A DNA stretch of 61,434 bases from a virus: the IMG/VR virus record IMGVR_UViG_3300035170_000023, positions 1 to 61,434 of that record; one strand, written 5' to 3'. Shown here in pieces: positions 1 through 9,241 of this stretch; position 1 is the stretch's first letter, and each line of letters begins with the position of its first letter. A model generated the notes under the pieces. The model was given only the letters and a program-made list of their open reading frames with translations, ran no database searches and was not told the DNA's origin. The position numbers were made by a program, and so were the translations under genes.

Positions 1-127
1 TGGCGCTGAATGCGGTCCTTAACTTCGCGACGGAGTTTGTCCAGTGGATGGACAAGGTGTGGACAGCGGTGGAAGACAAGGCAATTGAGCGTGCCGCGCA
101 ATTGATCACATTCTTTGCGAGCTTGCC
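1..127. repeat. Terminal direct repeat, left copy
   Basis: These 127 bases are identical to 61308-61434. Both copies lie inside the tape-measure gene, and joining them keeps its reading frame. A repeat of exactly 127 bases is what a de Bruijn assembler leaves at the ends of a closed circle at k=127. I read it as an assembly overlap of a circular or circularly permuted genome rather than a biological terminal repeat. Confidence 0.95.
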
Positions 128-692
128 CGCAAAGATGGTGAGTGCGGTGGCGGCACTACCCAAGGAGCTAGGTGATTTCTTCCAGGGGGTGTGGAATCAC
201 CTCGAGCAGAAAGCAGAGGATGCAGTCTTCCACATCATTCAGTTCTTCCGCGATCTGCCACATCACTTGACCGGATTTGCGAGTGAGATCGGTCACGGCA
301 TCGTCAACTTCCTCAAGGACTTCCTGAACCACGCCATCGACGATATCAACTCAGGCATCGCGAAGATTGACGATGTGGTGCCTGGTGATCTCCCGCGCAT
401 TCCGCGTCTCGCACGCGGTGGCATCGCATTCGGCCCTGCGCTAATTGGTGAAAACTCCAACACGGCACCCGAGGCTGCGATTCCGTTAGGTGATGCGCGA
501 GCACTCGCCATGCTACGAAACGCGCTGGGTGGAACGGGCACAACGATCAACTTCGCTAGTGGGGCCGTCATCGTCAACGTGAATGGTAGCGTGACACCGC
601 AGCAAGCACAAGCGATCGGGCAGCAGGTTGGTCAGGGTATCGCAAACACACTGGCAAAGAATAACATTCGCATGGCTGTGAGGACGGCGTAG
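3..692 (+). CDS. Tape measure protein, C-terminal part (continues from right end)
   Basis: This is the C-terminal part of the tail length-determining protein. The frame is open from base 3 and matches the frame of the gene that begins at 59606, so across the circular junction the product is about 797 residues. The C-terminus has the LARGGIAFGPALIGENS...PEAAIPLGD stretch found at the ends of many actinophage tape measures, preceded by amphipathic helices. The TAG stop at 690-692 is followed one base later by the next tail gene. Any start inside this piece is an artefact of linearisation. Confidence 0.92.
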   Translation, partial: ALNAVLNFATEFVQWMDKVWTAVEDKAIERAAQLITFFASLPAKMVSAVAALPKELGDFFQGVWNHLEQKAEDAVFHIIQFFRDLPHHLTGFASEIGHGIVNFLKDFLNHAIDDINSGIAKIDDVVPGDLPRIPRLARGGIAFGPALIGENSNTAPEAAIPLGDARALAMLRNALGGTGTTINFASGAVIVNVNGSVTPQQAQAIGQQVGQGIANTLAKNNIRMAVRTA

Positions 693-693
693 C

Positions 694-3600
694 ATGGGCA
701 ATTACAACCCGCGAGTCCCGTACATCATGGGCGAAGAGTGGGTACCGATTCGTAATGAGCCCGTGCAGTTCTCCAATCAGTCGAGTGACTTCGAGTCCGG
801 TTACACGATGCAGCTTTACGGATCGGAGTTCGTCAATAACGGCCGTGTGTACACGCAATCGCCAACGCCCGGCACCTCGCAAGAACCAGTGTTTGTCTCG
901 GTTTATCAGCAAGGACGTGAGAGCGGCGGCGTGATCCAACGTCTGCTCATTCCTGTGAGTGCGGCGGCTGTCACGGGCGCAGCGCTGACGTTCAACGTTA
1001 CGACGAGTGCCGCCATCGTCGACGCACTTATGCCTGGCAATCAAACGTTCCTCGGTTTCTCACAGATCACGCCGCCCGTCATTAGCCCTGTGCCTCGCGT
1101 TGAGTTGTACTTCCCATTCAACTCATATCCCATTTTGACGGGTAAGCGTATCGTCGCGCTTAACCTCGTCTTCATGGGCGTCGCAACTAACTTTGGGACC
1201 AATGGGCCCATCACGTCGGGACCAAACCCGGCGTTCGTCAAAGTGGTGACATCCACCAATCTCGCGAATAACGACGCGTTCGGAAGTCTTACGCAGTGGG
1301 GTATGCCTAACGGGCTTGTGGACACAAACACGCTCAAGGTAAGTAAGATGCCACTGGGTAACTTCTCAACGATCTGGCAGAATCCGCAGAGTGGCAACGC
1401 GATGCCATGGAACTACACGGATCTCCAGCGCTTCGAAGTTACAAGTCCCACACGTCTCGCAGTGTCCATCGAGTTCAATCAGTGCTCTACATTCCAGGAC
1501 ACGGTGGAGATTCTTTCACTTCAGCTTGAAGTGCTCTTCTGCGAGGAGACACGTCTCGCGGTCGGTGGTGCGATTCTCAACCCAGTGCAGAACATGGGCG
1601 CGAACGTCGTACCTCTTCGCGATCCTACGACACGCATCGCAACGCCACTCTTAACGCAGGGGCAGTACACAGTCACCGCGACCAACGGTGATATGGGTGC
1701 TCACGGTACTGGTGCGTTACTCCTCAAGGTTCCGCCGTGGAACGCGCTCCGTGAACTCTATTCGATTCCCAGTCACCTGGGTAAGCAGATCAATATCACA
1801 GAGGCAGAGGGCGAGCAGTTCACTGTCGCGACCACGCACATTCTGCCGCAGATCTCACTGCACGTCACGGGTGGCACACTGCAAGAACCACACGTGTACG
1901 GTAGTGTCATGGGCGTGCCTGTGTACAATGGCGTGTCGCCAAATCAACTCCTGAGCGATGCGCAGGTCGCGCTCGGCTCAGGCGCGGCCACGCAGCCGTT
2001 TCCGTGGGCACGCTTCTACGCTCGACGATTCGGCAACACGCAAGGATCACTCGTGCTTCAGGGTACGAATCCGCAGATCACAGGTAGCATCGTCTCCGTA
2101 ACACCCGAGCAACTCGATGCACTGCCTGAGATCGTGGATGGCTGGCGTGAGATCACGCTACGCTTCCCAAGCATTCCCACACTTGGTGCGATCTCACCAG
2201 ACCCGATATTTCAGTGGAGTGCGAGCGAGACCGCCGCCAACCGCTGGGAGATTCTGGGTGTCGATGCGCCAGCAATCAGCGGCGTGCCGGGCAGCTTCAT
2301 TGGCCTGGTACGGCCCGCGGATCTACTTGATGGATCGACATACGCGCCGACGCCCCTCGTTGGCCTGGGTGCACCTGCTGTCTCAGGTATGGCGCTCACA
2401 TGGACAGCGCCGCCCAGCGGAACGTTCGCGCTTGACACGTCGGCGGATGCTGTGTTCATGCTCGCGCAGGATCCGGCTGCGATCACGGGCATCACCATCT
2501 CCACGCTATCGCAGGCACTCACGGGATTCACAGACTGCAGTGGTGGACCGTGTTGCATCCCGTCTGCGCTTCAGTACAACAAGATCACGTGGACAGCGAC
2601 GGGTTATGGCGATGCGTTCAACAATCGTACGGTTGCACCCGGTGGGTGGGGGAACCTGGACACGGGTCAAGCATGGACGATCACCGGCGACGCGGGCTGG
2701 TCAGCCAATGACTTCTCCGTTGCGAATGGCAACGGGCTCATCTCTGTTGGTGCTGCATCCGTCCAGCACGTAGCATCGACGGGCAGTGTGCGTGACGGTG
2801 AGTTCACGTATGACTTCATTGTACCAGCGTATGCGCTGGGCGCTACGTTCGAGGTTGACTTGCTCGCGCGTATGGTGGACAAGAACAATTACTACCAGTT
2901 CACCGCACTGTTCCAACCGAACGGGCGCGTCGACGCGTCAATCCTGAAGAACGTCGCGGGTAGCTTCACAAGCCTCGGAAGCAAGACGGGCGCAGCCGCA
3001 TACACGCCGGGAGATCACATTCGAGTGCGTGCGCAATTCTTCTTCACTGGTGCGCAGTGTGTTCTACAAATGCGTGTTTGGAATACGAGTGGCACGGAAC
3101 AAGATGCGTGGGACGTGCAAGCATTCGGTGACGCGGCCTACGCCAGTGCGGGTGCAGTCGCTGTGAAGGCCCAGTGCAACGCGGGAAACACGAACGTGTT
3201 TCCACTGGTGTTCCCGATCAATCAGTTCACGTTCACGCAACGGCCGGGCATGGTGTCGGAAGTTCAGCGCTACGATCCCGTTAACGCCGTGTGGCAGACG
3301 ATCTCGCGACCGGCCGCATGGATCGGATTCTTCAACGACTATGAGGCGCGGGTGGGCGTCACATCTTCGTATCAGATCCGATCGGTTGACGATTTGGGAT
3401 TCGTCAGTCCGTGGTCAATCACAGGCACAGGAACGATCACTGAGCCGGGCGCGACGATGCCAGCGTGTGGTGCGAATAAGCGTGGCATGCTCTTCTTCAC
3501 GACGAACGAAGATCAGACGGGCGCGAGTAACCTCGCGTACGCAATGACGTTCGATTCGGACAACGTCGAGACGTTCAGCTTCCTCGAGGCGAACGATGCG

Positions 3601-3915
3601 ACGATCACGTCGATGCTCGATCGCGACTATCGCATGATGTTCCACGGAACTGAGCGCGGTGGTGAGTCGTTCACGCGCCGTCTTCTGATCGCGAATGCCG
3701 CAGTGGCACTTCCTCGACTTGGAAACGTACGAACACTCCGTGATCTTGCGTGGCACGACTACTCGTATGTTTGCGTACGTGATGACATCGGTGATCGTTG
3801 GCTCGCAGCTGTGATCGTGACGGATGATGAGGTCCGACGCAATCGTCGACTCTACAACGCAAACATTACAGTCATCGAGGTCACGGCCACGCCCACGCAG
3901 TTGGCGGTTGTGTGA
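694..3915 (+). CDS. Minor tail protein, tail tip (1,073 aa)
   Basis: A very large, beta-rich protein directly after the tape measure, where siphoviruses place distal-tail and minor tail proteins. The ATG follows the tape-measure TAG by one base, implying coupled translation. Residues about 640-830 form a GWGNLDTGQAWTI...VEVDLLARMVDKNNYYQF-like section resembling concanavalin/LamG carbohydrate-binding folds, followed by a possible fibronectin-III-like stretch (about 860-920). A CSGGPCC cluster lies near residue 610. I infer a tail-tip protein with a glycan-binding insert that may contact the host surface. The exact family is not recognised. Confidence 0.72.
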   Translation: MGNYNPRVPYIMGEEWVPIRNEPVQFSNQSSDFESGYTMQLYGSEFVNNGRVYTQSPTPGTSQEPVFVSVYQQGRESGGVIQRLLIPVSAAAVTGAALTFNVTTSAAIVDALMPGNQTFLGFSQITPPVISPVPRVELYFPFNSYPILTGKRIVALNLVFMGVATNFGTNGPITSGPNPAFVKVVTSTNLANNDAFGSLTQWGMPNGLVDTNTLKVSKMPLGNFSTIWQNPQSGNAMPWNYTDLQRFEVTSPTRLAVSIEFNQCSTFQDTVEILSLQLEVLFCEETRLAVGGAILNPVQNMGANVVPLRDPTTRIATPLLTQGQYTVTATNGDMGAHGTGALLLKVPPWNALRELYSIPSHLGKQINITEAEGEQFTVATTHILPQISLHVTGGTLQEPHVYGSVMGVPVYNGVSPNQLLSDAQVALGSGAATQPFPWARFYARRFGNTQGSLVLQGTNPQITGSIVSVTPEQLDALPEIVDGWREITLRFPSIPTLGAISPDPIFQWSASETAANRWEILGVDAPAISGVPGSFIGLVRPADLLDGSTYAPTPLVGLGAPAVSGMALTWTAPPSGTFALDTSADAVFMLAQDPAAITGITISTLSQALTGFTDCSGGPCCIPSALQYNKITWTATGYGDAFNNRTVAPGGWGNLDTGQAWTITGDAGWSANDFSVANGNGLISVGAASVQHVASTGSVRDGEFTYDFIVPAYALGATFEVDLLARMVDKNNYYQFTALFQPNGRVDASILKNVAGSFTSLGSKTGAAAYTPGDHIRVRAQFFFTGAQCVLQMRVWNTSGTEQDAWDVQAFGDAAYASAGAVAVKAQCNAGNTNVFPLVFPINQFTFTQRPGMVSEVQRYDPVNAVWQTISRPAAWIGFFNDYEARVGVTSSYQIRSVDDLGFVSPWSITGTGTITEPGATMPACGANKRGMLFFTTNEDQTGASNLAYAMTFDSDNVETFSFLEANDATITSMLDRDYRMMFHGTERGGESFTRRLLIANAAVALPRLGNVRTLRDLAWHDYSYVCVRDDIGDRWLAAVIVTDDEVRRNRRLYNANITVIEVTATPTQLAVV

Positions 3916-4985
3916 TGGTGTACACAACGAATCCTTTCAACGATTGTCTCGACGTCGGACCTTCACGCGGACAACGTACAGAACGCTTCGTCTTTCAGCA
4001 CATTAATGGTGTGACTGGGCAAGTGCTTGGTGTCGTCAATCCCGATAGGACGACGCCACCTGTCTTAACGCACGACACCACTGGCGCCATTAAGCGTCGG
4101 CTCACGATGAACCTCAACGAGTTTGACACACCAAAGATCAATCCGATTCAGGACCGCATCTTACCGTTCTGCATCATCTGTGGTGTGACGTATCCGCTGG
4201 GTCGCTACATGTTTACCACGCCAATGTTTACAGAAAGCACGGGCGGTGAACGTGGACAGTTCACGTTGCTCGATGAGGGCTTCATCATAGATCAGCAACT
4301 CGAGTCACCGTACGCATCGACTGCTGAGGTGGGCGTTGCCATACGTGGCTTACTCGCAACCGGCACATTCACGTTCGACATAAATGTGCCATCCACCGAG
4401 TACGCTGCGGTAGGCGCATTCACTGCTGGGCAGACGCGTGGCCAGGGATTAGACACCTACGCGACACAGGGCGACTACATGCCCTACTGGATGAATAACG
4501 CTGGTGAGTTCCAGATGGTGCGTACGGTTGATCCAGCGACTGCTGTGCCGGACTTCGATTACGATCTTGCGAACAACGTAAAGCGCGATACCATCACACG
4601 TACCACAGACATCCTCGACGCGCCCAACCGTTTCATCGTCATATCCAACTCAGGTGATGCAGCGAACACGCCCATCGTAGGGACGTACGACGTACCCAAC
4701 ACCGCACCATTCAGTGTTGTGCAGCGTGGGTTCGTCGTGCCAAGTGTCGTGGATCTGCAGTCGAACGCAACGACACAGGCCACGGCCATGGCGCGTAACT
4801 TGGGTCTTCGTAAGACGGTGTTTGATCGTGTGACGTTGGATACGATGCTCGATCCACGACATGACTCGTATAACGTCATACACTTCTTGGGTGAAAATTG
4901 GCTTGAGCTTGGGTGGACGATGAATCTCTTTCCGGGCGGCGCAATGCAACACGTCATGCGAAAGGGGTATCAGTCCACATCATGA
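3915..4985 (+). CDS. Tail tip/baseplate hub protein, Gp37-like
   Basis: A 356-residue product with no signal peptide or membrane segment, resembling the ReqiPepy6 Gp37-like tail proteins of actinophages (hub-like baseplate proteins). Motifs such as RRLTMNLNEFDTPKINPIQDRI and a C-terminal HFLGENWLELGW fit this family by recollection only. The start overlaps the previous stop by one base (TGATG); a GTG three bases upstream is an alternative. The end overlaps the next ATG (ATGA). The position between a large minor tail protein and an OB-fold/lectin protein supports a role at the tail tip. Confidence 0.6.
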   Translation: MVYTTNPFNDCLDVGPSRGQRTERFVFQHINGVTGQVLGVVNPDRTTPPVLTHDTTGAIKRRLTMNLNEFDTPKINPIQDRILPFCIICGVTYPLGRYMFTTPMFTESTGGERGQFTLLDEGFIIDQQLESPYASTAEVGVAIRGLLATGTFTFDINVPSTEYAAVGAFTAGQTRGQGLDTYATQGDYMPYWMNNAGEFQMVRTVDPATAVPDFDYDLANNVKRDTITRTTDILDAPNRFIVISNSGDAANTPIVGTYDVPNTAPFSVVQRGFVVPSVVDLQSNATTQATAMARNLGLRKTVFDRVTLDTMLDPRHDSYNVIHFLGENWLELGWTMNLFPGGAMQHVMRKGYQSTS

Positions 4986-5506
4986 CATCGCCTGAGGATC
5001 TTAAGACACTTGTCGCAGCACTCAAGGAGAATGCCGATCGTCTTGGTCTCACGTGGAATCGGCGATATGGCACTGTGACGCAAGTCATCACATCCACCAG
5101 TGTACTGGTGCAGATGGATGGTTCTAACGCGATCGACAACATACCTTGTGTTTGTCTTGTGCCAGTGTTGGTAGGTACGCGTGTGGTCGTCGATTCGATT
5201 CCACCTGCGGGTAAGTTCGTTGTCGGATCCATTGGTGGTGGCTTCCGACAGATGAAGACAGGCCCTTGGAGTGCCACGACAGTCGCGTCGACTAACGCTA
5301 CACAGGCCGTGAGTTTCGGTATGACATTTGATGCACCACCTTTTGTCTCGGTAAACATCACCTCCACAGCGGGTGGCACGCAGACATTTATGGCGCGCGC
5401 CATAAATATCACTACCACCGGCTTCACAGTGTGGATCTTCAACACGGCAGGCACAGCTGTTTCACAGGGTGTTCTGGGACAATATCTCGCGGTCCTTATG
5501 GAGTGA
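4982..5506 (+). CDS. Tail protein with OB-like and H-type lectin-like domains
   Basis: A 174-residue product starting at the ATGA overlap; an upstream in-frame ATG at 4913 would intrude 70 bases into the previous gene and has no ribosome binding site. Residues 20-85 (VTQVITSTSVLVQMDG...GKFVVGSIGG) have the beta pattern of baseplate OB-fold spike proteins. The C-terminal 85 residues (PPFVSVNIT...TGFTVWIFNTAGT) resemble H-type lectin domains of tail fibres, which bind sugars. I infer a small receptor-binding or spike protein at the tail tip. Family assignment is by pattern only. Confidence 0.6.
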   Translation: MTSPEDLKTLVAALKENADRLGLTWNRRYGTVTQVITSTSVLVQMDGSNAIDNIPCVCLVPVLVGTRVVVDSIPPAGKFVVGSIGGGFRQMKTGPWSATTVASTNATQAVSFGMTFDAPPFVSVNITSTAGGTQTFMARAINITTTGFTVWIFNTAGTAVSQGVLGQYLAVLME

Positions 5507-5531
5507 TGTGACGTGGCGATACAATGTCGTA

Positions 5532-6218
5532 ATGCTGATCATCGTACCGTCACGCGGACGACCGCACAAAATCGCTGAGCTCATCTCGTCCTTCGAGGAC
5601 ACGCGTATGTTCGCGGAACTTCGCGTCGTCATCGACGGCGATGATCCGACGCTCGCAGAGTACGAAGCGATAGAGCTCCCGGAGTGGGCCATGCGTCACG
5701 TACTCTCACCTGGCCTGACCGGTAGCATGGTCGCTGCACTCAACACAGCCGCACGGGTTGTGGTTGCCAGTCGCCCTGATCACAAGATCATTGGTTTCAT
5801 GGGTGACGATCACCGTCCACGTACCCACCACTGGGACAAGCACTTCGCCGACGCGCTCGAATCGCTTCACGGTGGAATCGTCTACGGTAATGACCTCTTC
5901 CAGGGTTGGAACTTGCCAACGCATTGCGTGATGGACGCGCGAATCATACAAGCAGTCGGTTACATGGCCCCACCGGAACTCACACATCTCTACGTGGACA
6001 ATTACTGGAAAGCGCTGGGTGAAGGCGTCGGCATCAAGTATCTGGGCGACGTCATCATCGAGCATGTGCACCCAGCGGCAGGTAAGACCGAGTGGGACGA
6101 AGGTTACGTTCGCGTGAACGCGGGCGAACTCTACGAAAAGGACGGGCGCGCGTGGGAAGCGTATCGCAGTGCTTATCTCACGCGTGACATCAAGTGCGTG
6201 ATGGAGGCCATGGCATAA
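5532..6218 (+). CDS. Glycosyltransferase, GT-A type (228 aa)
   Basis: The N-terminus LIIVPSRGRPHKIAEL and the GFMGDDHRPR segment, with a DD pair at the usual metal/nucleotide-sugar site, mark a GT-A fold glycosyltransferase. The substrate cannot be read. ATG 5532 is chosen because it sits directly before the first core beta strand; the frame is open further upstream into the preceding gene. The stop overlaps the next ATG (TAATG). It heads a five-gene cassette of glycosyltransferases and methyltransferases at the end of the tail operon, so the likely targets are virion proteins or, less likely, phage DNA. Confidence 0.75.
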   Translation: MLIIVPSRGRPHKIAELISSFEDTRMFAELRVVIDGDDPTLAEYEAIELPEWAMRHVLSPGLTGSMVAALNTAARVVVASRPDHKIIGFMGDDHRPRTHHWDKHFADALESLHGGIVYGNDLFQGWNLPTHCVMDARIIQAVGYMAPPELTHLYVDNYWKALGEGVGIKYLGDVIIEHVHPAAGKTEWDEGYVRVNAGELYEKDGRAWEAYRSAYLTRDIKCVMEAMA

Positions 6219-6796
6219 TGGAATGGAAGCTATTTGACGGAGACGTGCCGCACGTCTCCACATTCGAGTTTCACGAGCATCGCGATCGTGCGCCTCACCT
6301 CGAGCAGTCCGTGCACTTAGGACGACTCACGCGAGCGTGTGACTTCATCATGATGAACACCGGCGGTGTATCACGCTGGGTCGACCTCGGTTGCGGTGAT
6401 GGTGGCTTACTCATGCTAGGTAAGTCACGCGGCCTCTATGGCATCGGCTATGACTTTCAACCCAGTAACGCGATGGGTTGGAATGAGCGCGGAGTCTTTG
6501 CCACGTCGCTCAATTTCGTGGAACACTGGGACCTTGTCGTGGATGCTGACGTGTACTCGATCACAGAGTGTCTTGAGCACCTCGCAGATCCGCATCAGAT
6601 GGTCCGACAAATTCACGAGCGTAACGCGTGCATCGTCGCGTCATCGCCGTGGACGGAACACGCAGGATCGCACGACGAGTGTCACGCATGGGCATGGGAT
6701 CAACAGGGCTACGCTCAGCTTCTCACGGATGCTGGCTTCACTGTCGATCAGCATGTGACTGACGGTATGTTCCAGATCATTGTGGGTACGCCGTGA
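6218..6796 (+). CDS. Class I SAM-dependent methyltransferase
   Basis: A 192-residue product. Motif I is visible as WVDLGCGDGGLL (about residues 55-66), followed by an acidic strand end and a SITECLEHLADP segment typical of small-molecule and sugar methyltransferases (Methyltransf_11/23 type). It starts with ATG at a TAATG junction and ends in a GTGA overlap with a second, related methyltransferase. Between glycosyltransferases, it most plausibly O-methylates a sugar made or transferred by its neighbours. Acceptor unknown. Confidence 0.75.
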   Translation: MEWKLFDGDVPHVSTFEFHEHRDRAPHLEQSVHLGRLTRACDFIMMNTGGVSRWVDLGCGDGGLLMLGKSRGLYGIGYDFQPSNAMGWNERGVFATSLNFVEHWDLVVDADVYSITECLEHLADPHQMVRQIHERNACIVASSPWTEHAGSHDECHAWAWDQQGYAQLLTDAGFTVDQHVTDGMFQIIVGTP

Positions 6797-7347
6797 GAAA
6801 ACTACGTCGCTTCTGGACCGAGGAACAAACGGCCGCGATCTACAAGGACACGTATGCCGGAGTCGGCATTCACGCTGAACATCGTGAGCGAGCACAGCAC
6901 ACGATCGAGGTTGCTCAGCGTCTCATCGATGTGCACGGATTGTCAAGTGTCGCAGACTTGTCGTGTGGCGATGGTACTATCGTGAAGGCACTACGCGATC
7001 TGTCGCGCGTGACTATGAGCGACGTATCAGAGGGTGTGGATCTCGATGTTGGACTGGATGAGCTTGATTCGGTCGATCTCTTCATCTTCACTGAGACGCT
7101 TGAACATCTCGAGGAACCGTGGCGCATTCTCAATCGCATCGCAGATAAGACGACGTGGCTCTTACTCTCATGTCCGTATGACGAATCACCCGGTATCGGA
7201 AACATCGAGCACTACTGGACGTTCGACGAGACGGACATTGGTGGTCTTCTCGCGGAGGCTGGTTTTGATTCCAGAACCGTGAGCTGGCACCTGCTTTCAA
7301 ACCCCACGTGGACGTACACGTACCAGATCTGGACGGTAAAGAAGTGA
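6793..7347 (+). CDS. Class I SAM-dependent methyltransferase, paralogue
   Basis: A 184-residue product starting at GTG in a 4-base GTGA overlap. It has motif I as VADLSCGDGTIV (about residues 53-64) and IFTETLEHLEEPW further on, closely paralleling the upstream gene (CLEHLADP), which suggests duplication. The end overlaps the next start (GTGA). Two adjacent methyltransferases in a glycosyltransferase cassette point to methylated glycans. The methylated atom and acceptor cannot be inferred. Confidence 0.75.
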   Translation: MRKLRRFWTEEQTAAIYKDTYAGVGIHAEHRERAQHTIEVAQRLIDVHGLSSVADLSCGDGTIVKALRDLSRVTMSDVSEGVDLDVGLDELDSVDLFIFTETLEHLEEPWRILNRIADKTTWLLLSCPYDESPGIGNIEHYWTFDETDIGGLLAEAGFDSRTVSWHLLSNPTWTYTYQIWTVKK

Positions 7348-7964
7348 AGCCTGAGATTGGCATCGTAACACCGTGTCATCCCAATCGCGCTGACAACGGC
7401 ATGCTCACGCGCGCGATGAAGTCAGCGTGGCAGCAGACATATCGTCCAGCGGCAACGTGCGTGTACATGGATGTGAGTCACCGCGGCGCGCCGTATGCGA
7501 GACAGCGCGCGCTTGAGATGAACACGTGCGAGTGGACCGCATTTCTCGACAGCGACGACTCGTTCATGCCACATCACCTCGAGGTGTTGATGACCGCGGC
7601 ACAAGAGACGAGCGCGGACTACGTGTACTCGTGGTACGAGCTCATGCAGTTCAATCAGAGCATGGGCACTCGGGATCCCGTCTTCCCCACCACGCACTAC
7701 ACTGAGCCGTGGGACGATGCCAACCCGCGGCAGACGACAATGACGATCCTCGTTCGCACGGGCCTGGCGAAGTCCATCGGGTTCTGGGACAAGGGCGACG
7801 ACACGAAGTTCGCGGATGGCCATCGCGTTGGCGAGGACTGGATCTTCACGCTCGGCTGCATGGAGGCTGGCGCGAAGATTCACCACGTGGTGGAGCGCAC
7901 GTGGTACTGGCATCATCACGGACTCAACACCTCCGGTCGCCCAGACAGAGGAGACGCCCAGTGA
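7344..7964 (+). CDS. Family 2-like glycosyltransferase
   Basis: A 206-residue product starting with GTG in a GTGA overlap. The opening strand EIGIVTPCHPNR, the AWQQTYRP segment and the DSDD motif (AFLDSDDSF) are the classic GT2 signature of a nucleotide-diphosphosugar transferase. GEDWIFTLGCMEAG later matches the ED-containing acceptor region. The next gene begins inside its stop codon. It belongs to the tail-adjacent glycosylation cassette; sugar and acceptor unknown. Confidence 0.82.
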   Translation: MKPEIGIVTPCHPNRADNGMLTRAMKSAWQQTYRPAATCVYMDVSHRGAPYARQRALEMNTCEWTAFLDSDDSFMPHHLEVLMTAAQETSADYVYSWYELMQFNQSMGTRDPVFPTTHYTEPWDDANPRQTTMTILVRTGLAKSIGFWDKGDDTKFADGHRVGEDWIFTLGCMEAGAKIHHVVERTWYWHHHGLNTSGRPDRGDAQ

Positions 7965-9049
7965 GGGTGTATGTCTATCCAGCGGACCTTGGCGGGTGCG
8001 GCTACTATCGTCTGATCTGGCCCGCAAAGGAGCTACAGCGACAGGGTCACGATGTCAGGCTACTGCATCCGGACGCCAAGCACAAGATCAGCGGTGGCCT
8101 CGACGACTCCGGCAAACTCGTCAGCGTCAGTGTCCCAAAGGATGCCGACGTGGTGGTCTTCCAGCGTGTGTCATCGCGGCGGATGATCGAGGCCATCAAG
8201 ATTCTGCGCGCGCATGGCATCGCCGTCGTCGTCGACATTGACGACGATATGAGTGCGATTGATCAGCGCAACCCGGCGTGGGCAGCACTTCACCCTAAGG
8301 GTACCGCTGCGAACGAGGAGTACGACTGGAATGCGGCGCGTGCGGTGTGTGACGGCGCGACGTTGGTCACCGTCTCGACCGATGCGCTGTTCAAGCGATA
8401 TGTCGTTCACGGTCGCGGGATGGTGCTACGAAACGCGGTGCCTGAGCTGTTCCTGACGTTTGACCACGAGGACAAGCAGATCATCGGCTGGGCGGGTGCG
8501 CTCTTCTCGCACCCTGATGATCCTCAAGTTTGTGGCCCAGCCATGGGTCGCCTTCAGCGTGAGGGCTATCTCTTTAAGGTCGTCGGACCAATTCACGGAA
8601 CGAAGAGTGCTTTTCAGCTTGACCACGATCCGCTGTCGACGGGTCCGCTTCAAGTTGAGCGTTGGCCCGCGGAGGTCAATAAGCTAGGCATCGGTATCGC
8701 ACCACTCAACGACACACGATTCAACGCCGCGAAGTCGTGGCTCAAGCCACTTGAGTATGCGGCACTTGGTGTCCCGTGCGTTAGCTCACCGCGCGACGAG
8801 TACCGTCGTCTCCATGCGCTGGGCGTTGGGCTACTCGCGACCACGCCGAAGGATTGGTACCGACACGTGAAGATGCTCGCAGAGAACGCATCGGCGCGAG
8901 CTGAACTGTCGGAGCGTGGGCGTGTGGCGGTCAATGAGTTAACCATTGAGAAGAACGCCTGGCGCTGGGCGGAGGCGTGGACCCGAGCGTTCGAGATTGA
9001 ACGTGGTCCCCTCGGCCTGAAACCGTCCGATCGAACCATATCGGCCTAG
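7961..9049 (+). CDS. GT-B (group 1) glycosyltransferase
   Basis: A 362-residue product starting with GTG in a GTGA overlap. The N-terminal RVYVYPADLGGCGYYRLIWPAK and the C-terminal KSWLKPLEYAALGVPCVSS...YRRL are the paired Rossmann-like halves of GT4-type transferases; the E in KPLEYAALG is the usual donor-binding position. It is the last gene of the late rightward block, followed after 14 bases by a strong hairpin. It probably acts with the two other glycosyltransferases and two methyltransferases upstream. Confidence 0.8.
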   Translation: MRVYVYPADLGGCGYYRLIWPAKELQRQGHDVRLLHPDAKHKISGGLDDSGKLVSVSVPKDADVVVFQRVSSRRMIEAIKILRAHGIAVVVDIDDDMSAIDQRNPAWAALHPKGTAANEEYDWNAARAVCDGATLVTVSTDALFKRYVVHGRGMVLRNAVPELFLTFDHEDKQIIGWAGALFSHPDDPQVCGPAMGRLQREGYLFKVVGPIHGTKSAFQLDHDPLSTGPLQVERWPAEVNKLGIGIAPLNDTRFNAAKSWLKPLEYAALGVPCVSSPRDEYRRLHALGVGLLATTPKDWYRHVKMLAENASARAELSERGRVAVNELTIEKNAWRWAEAWTRAFEIERGPLGLKPSDRTISA

Positions 9050-9063
9050 GTCTACAAATGCCA

Positions 9064-9089
9064 CCGGGACGACCTGGCGGTCGTCCCGG
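9064..9089 (+). terminator. Hairpin terminator at the end of the late block
   Basis: A perfect 11-bp inverted repeat, CCGGGACGACC with GGTCGTCCCGG, around a TGGC loop. It lies between the last rightward gene (stop 9049) and the end of the leftward block (stop 9105), so it can serve both directions. There is no clear U-tract, as is common in GC-rich actinophages. Confidence 0.75.
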
Positions 9090-9104
9090 GGATGTCCATT
9101 GCGG

Positions 9105-9224
9105 TCATTCTCTCGGCTGACAGGTTTCGCCAGCGATATACATGCTCTCACCGCAGTTTCGGCAGTAGATGCCAGCCGCCGTCTCGAACGGCTCGTGATC
9201 ACGCTGCTCACGGTCGTGGTCCAT
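9105..9224 (-). CDS. Small cysteine-rich protein (39 aa)
   Basis: A short reading frame beginning MDHDREQRDHEP, with GIYCRNCGES near the middle and TCQPRE at the end. The CxxC pair and a third Cys suggest a mini zinc-binding peptide. The ATG is preceded by GGACGGAGAGCACT, giving a plausible Shine-Dalgarno at normal spacing. It follows the WhiB-like gene by 17 bases and is the last leftward gene before the convergent hairpin. It fills an otherwise empty gap, but could be non-coding. Function unknown. Confidence 0.5.
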   Translation of the reverse strand: MDHDREQRDHEPFETAAGIYCRNCGESMYIAGETCQPRE

Positions 9225-9241
9225 AGTGCTCTCCGTCCATC

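Noticed and set aside
1-127. Interpreting the end repeat as a biological terminal repeat of the virion genome.
   Set aside because: It is exactly 127 bases, lies inside one gene and keeps its frame, all of which fit an assembler overlap better.
574-1044. Leftward reading frame opposite the large tail protein, and many similar antisense frames.
   Set aside because: Arg/His-rich composition typical of antisense of GC-rich genes, no ribosome sites, complete overlap with well-supported genes.
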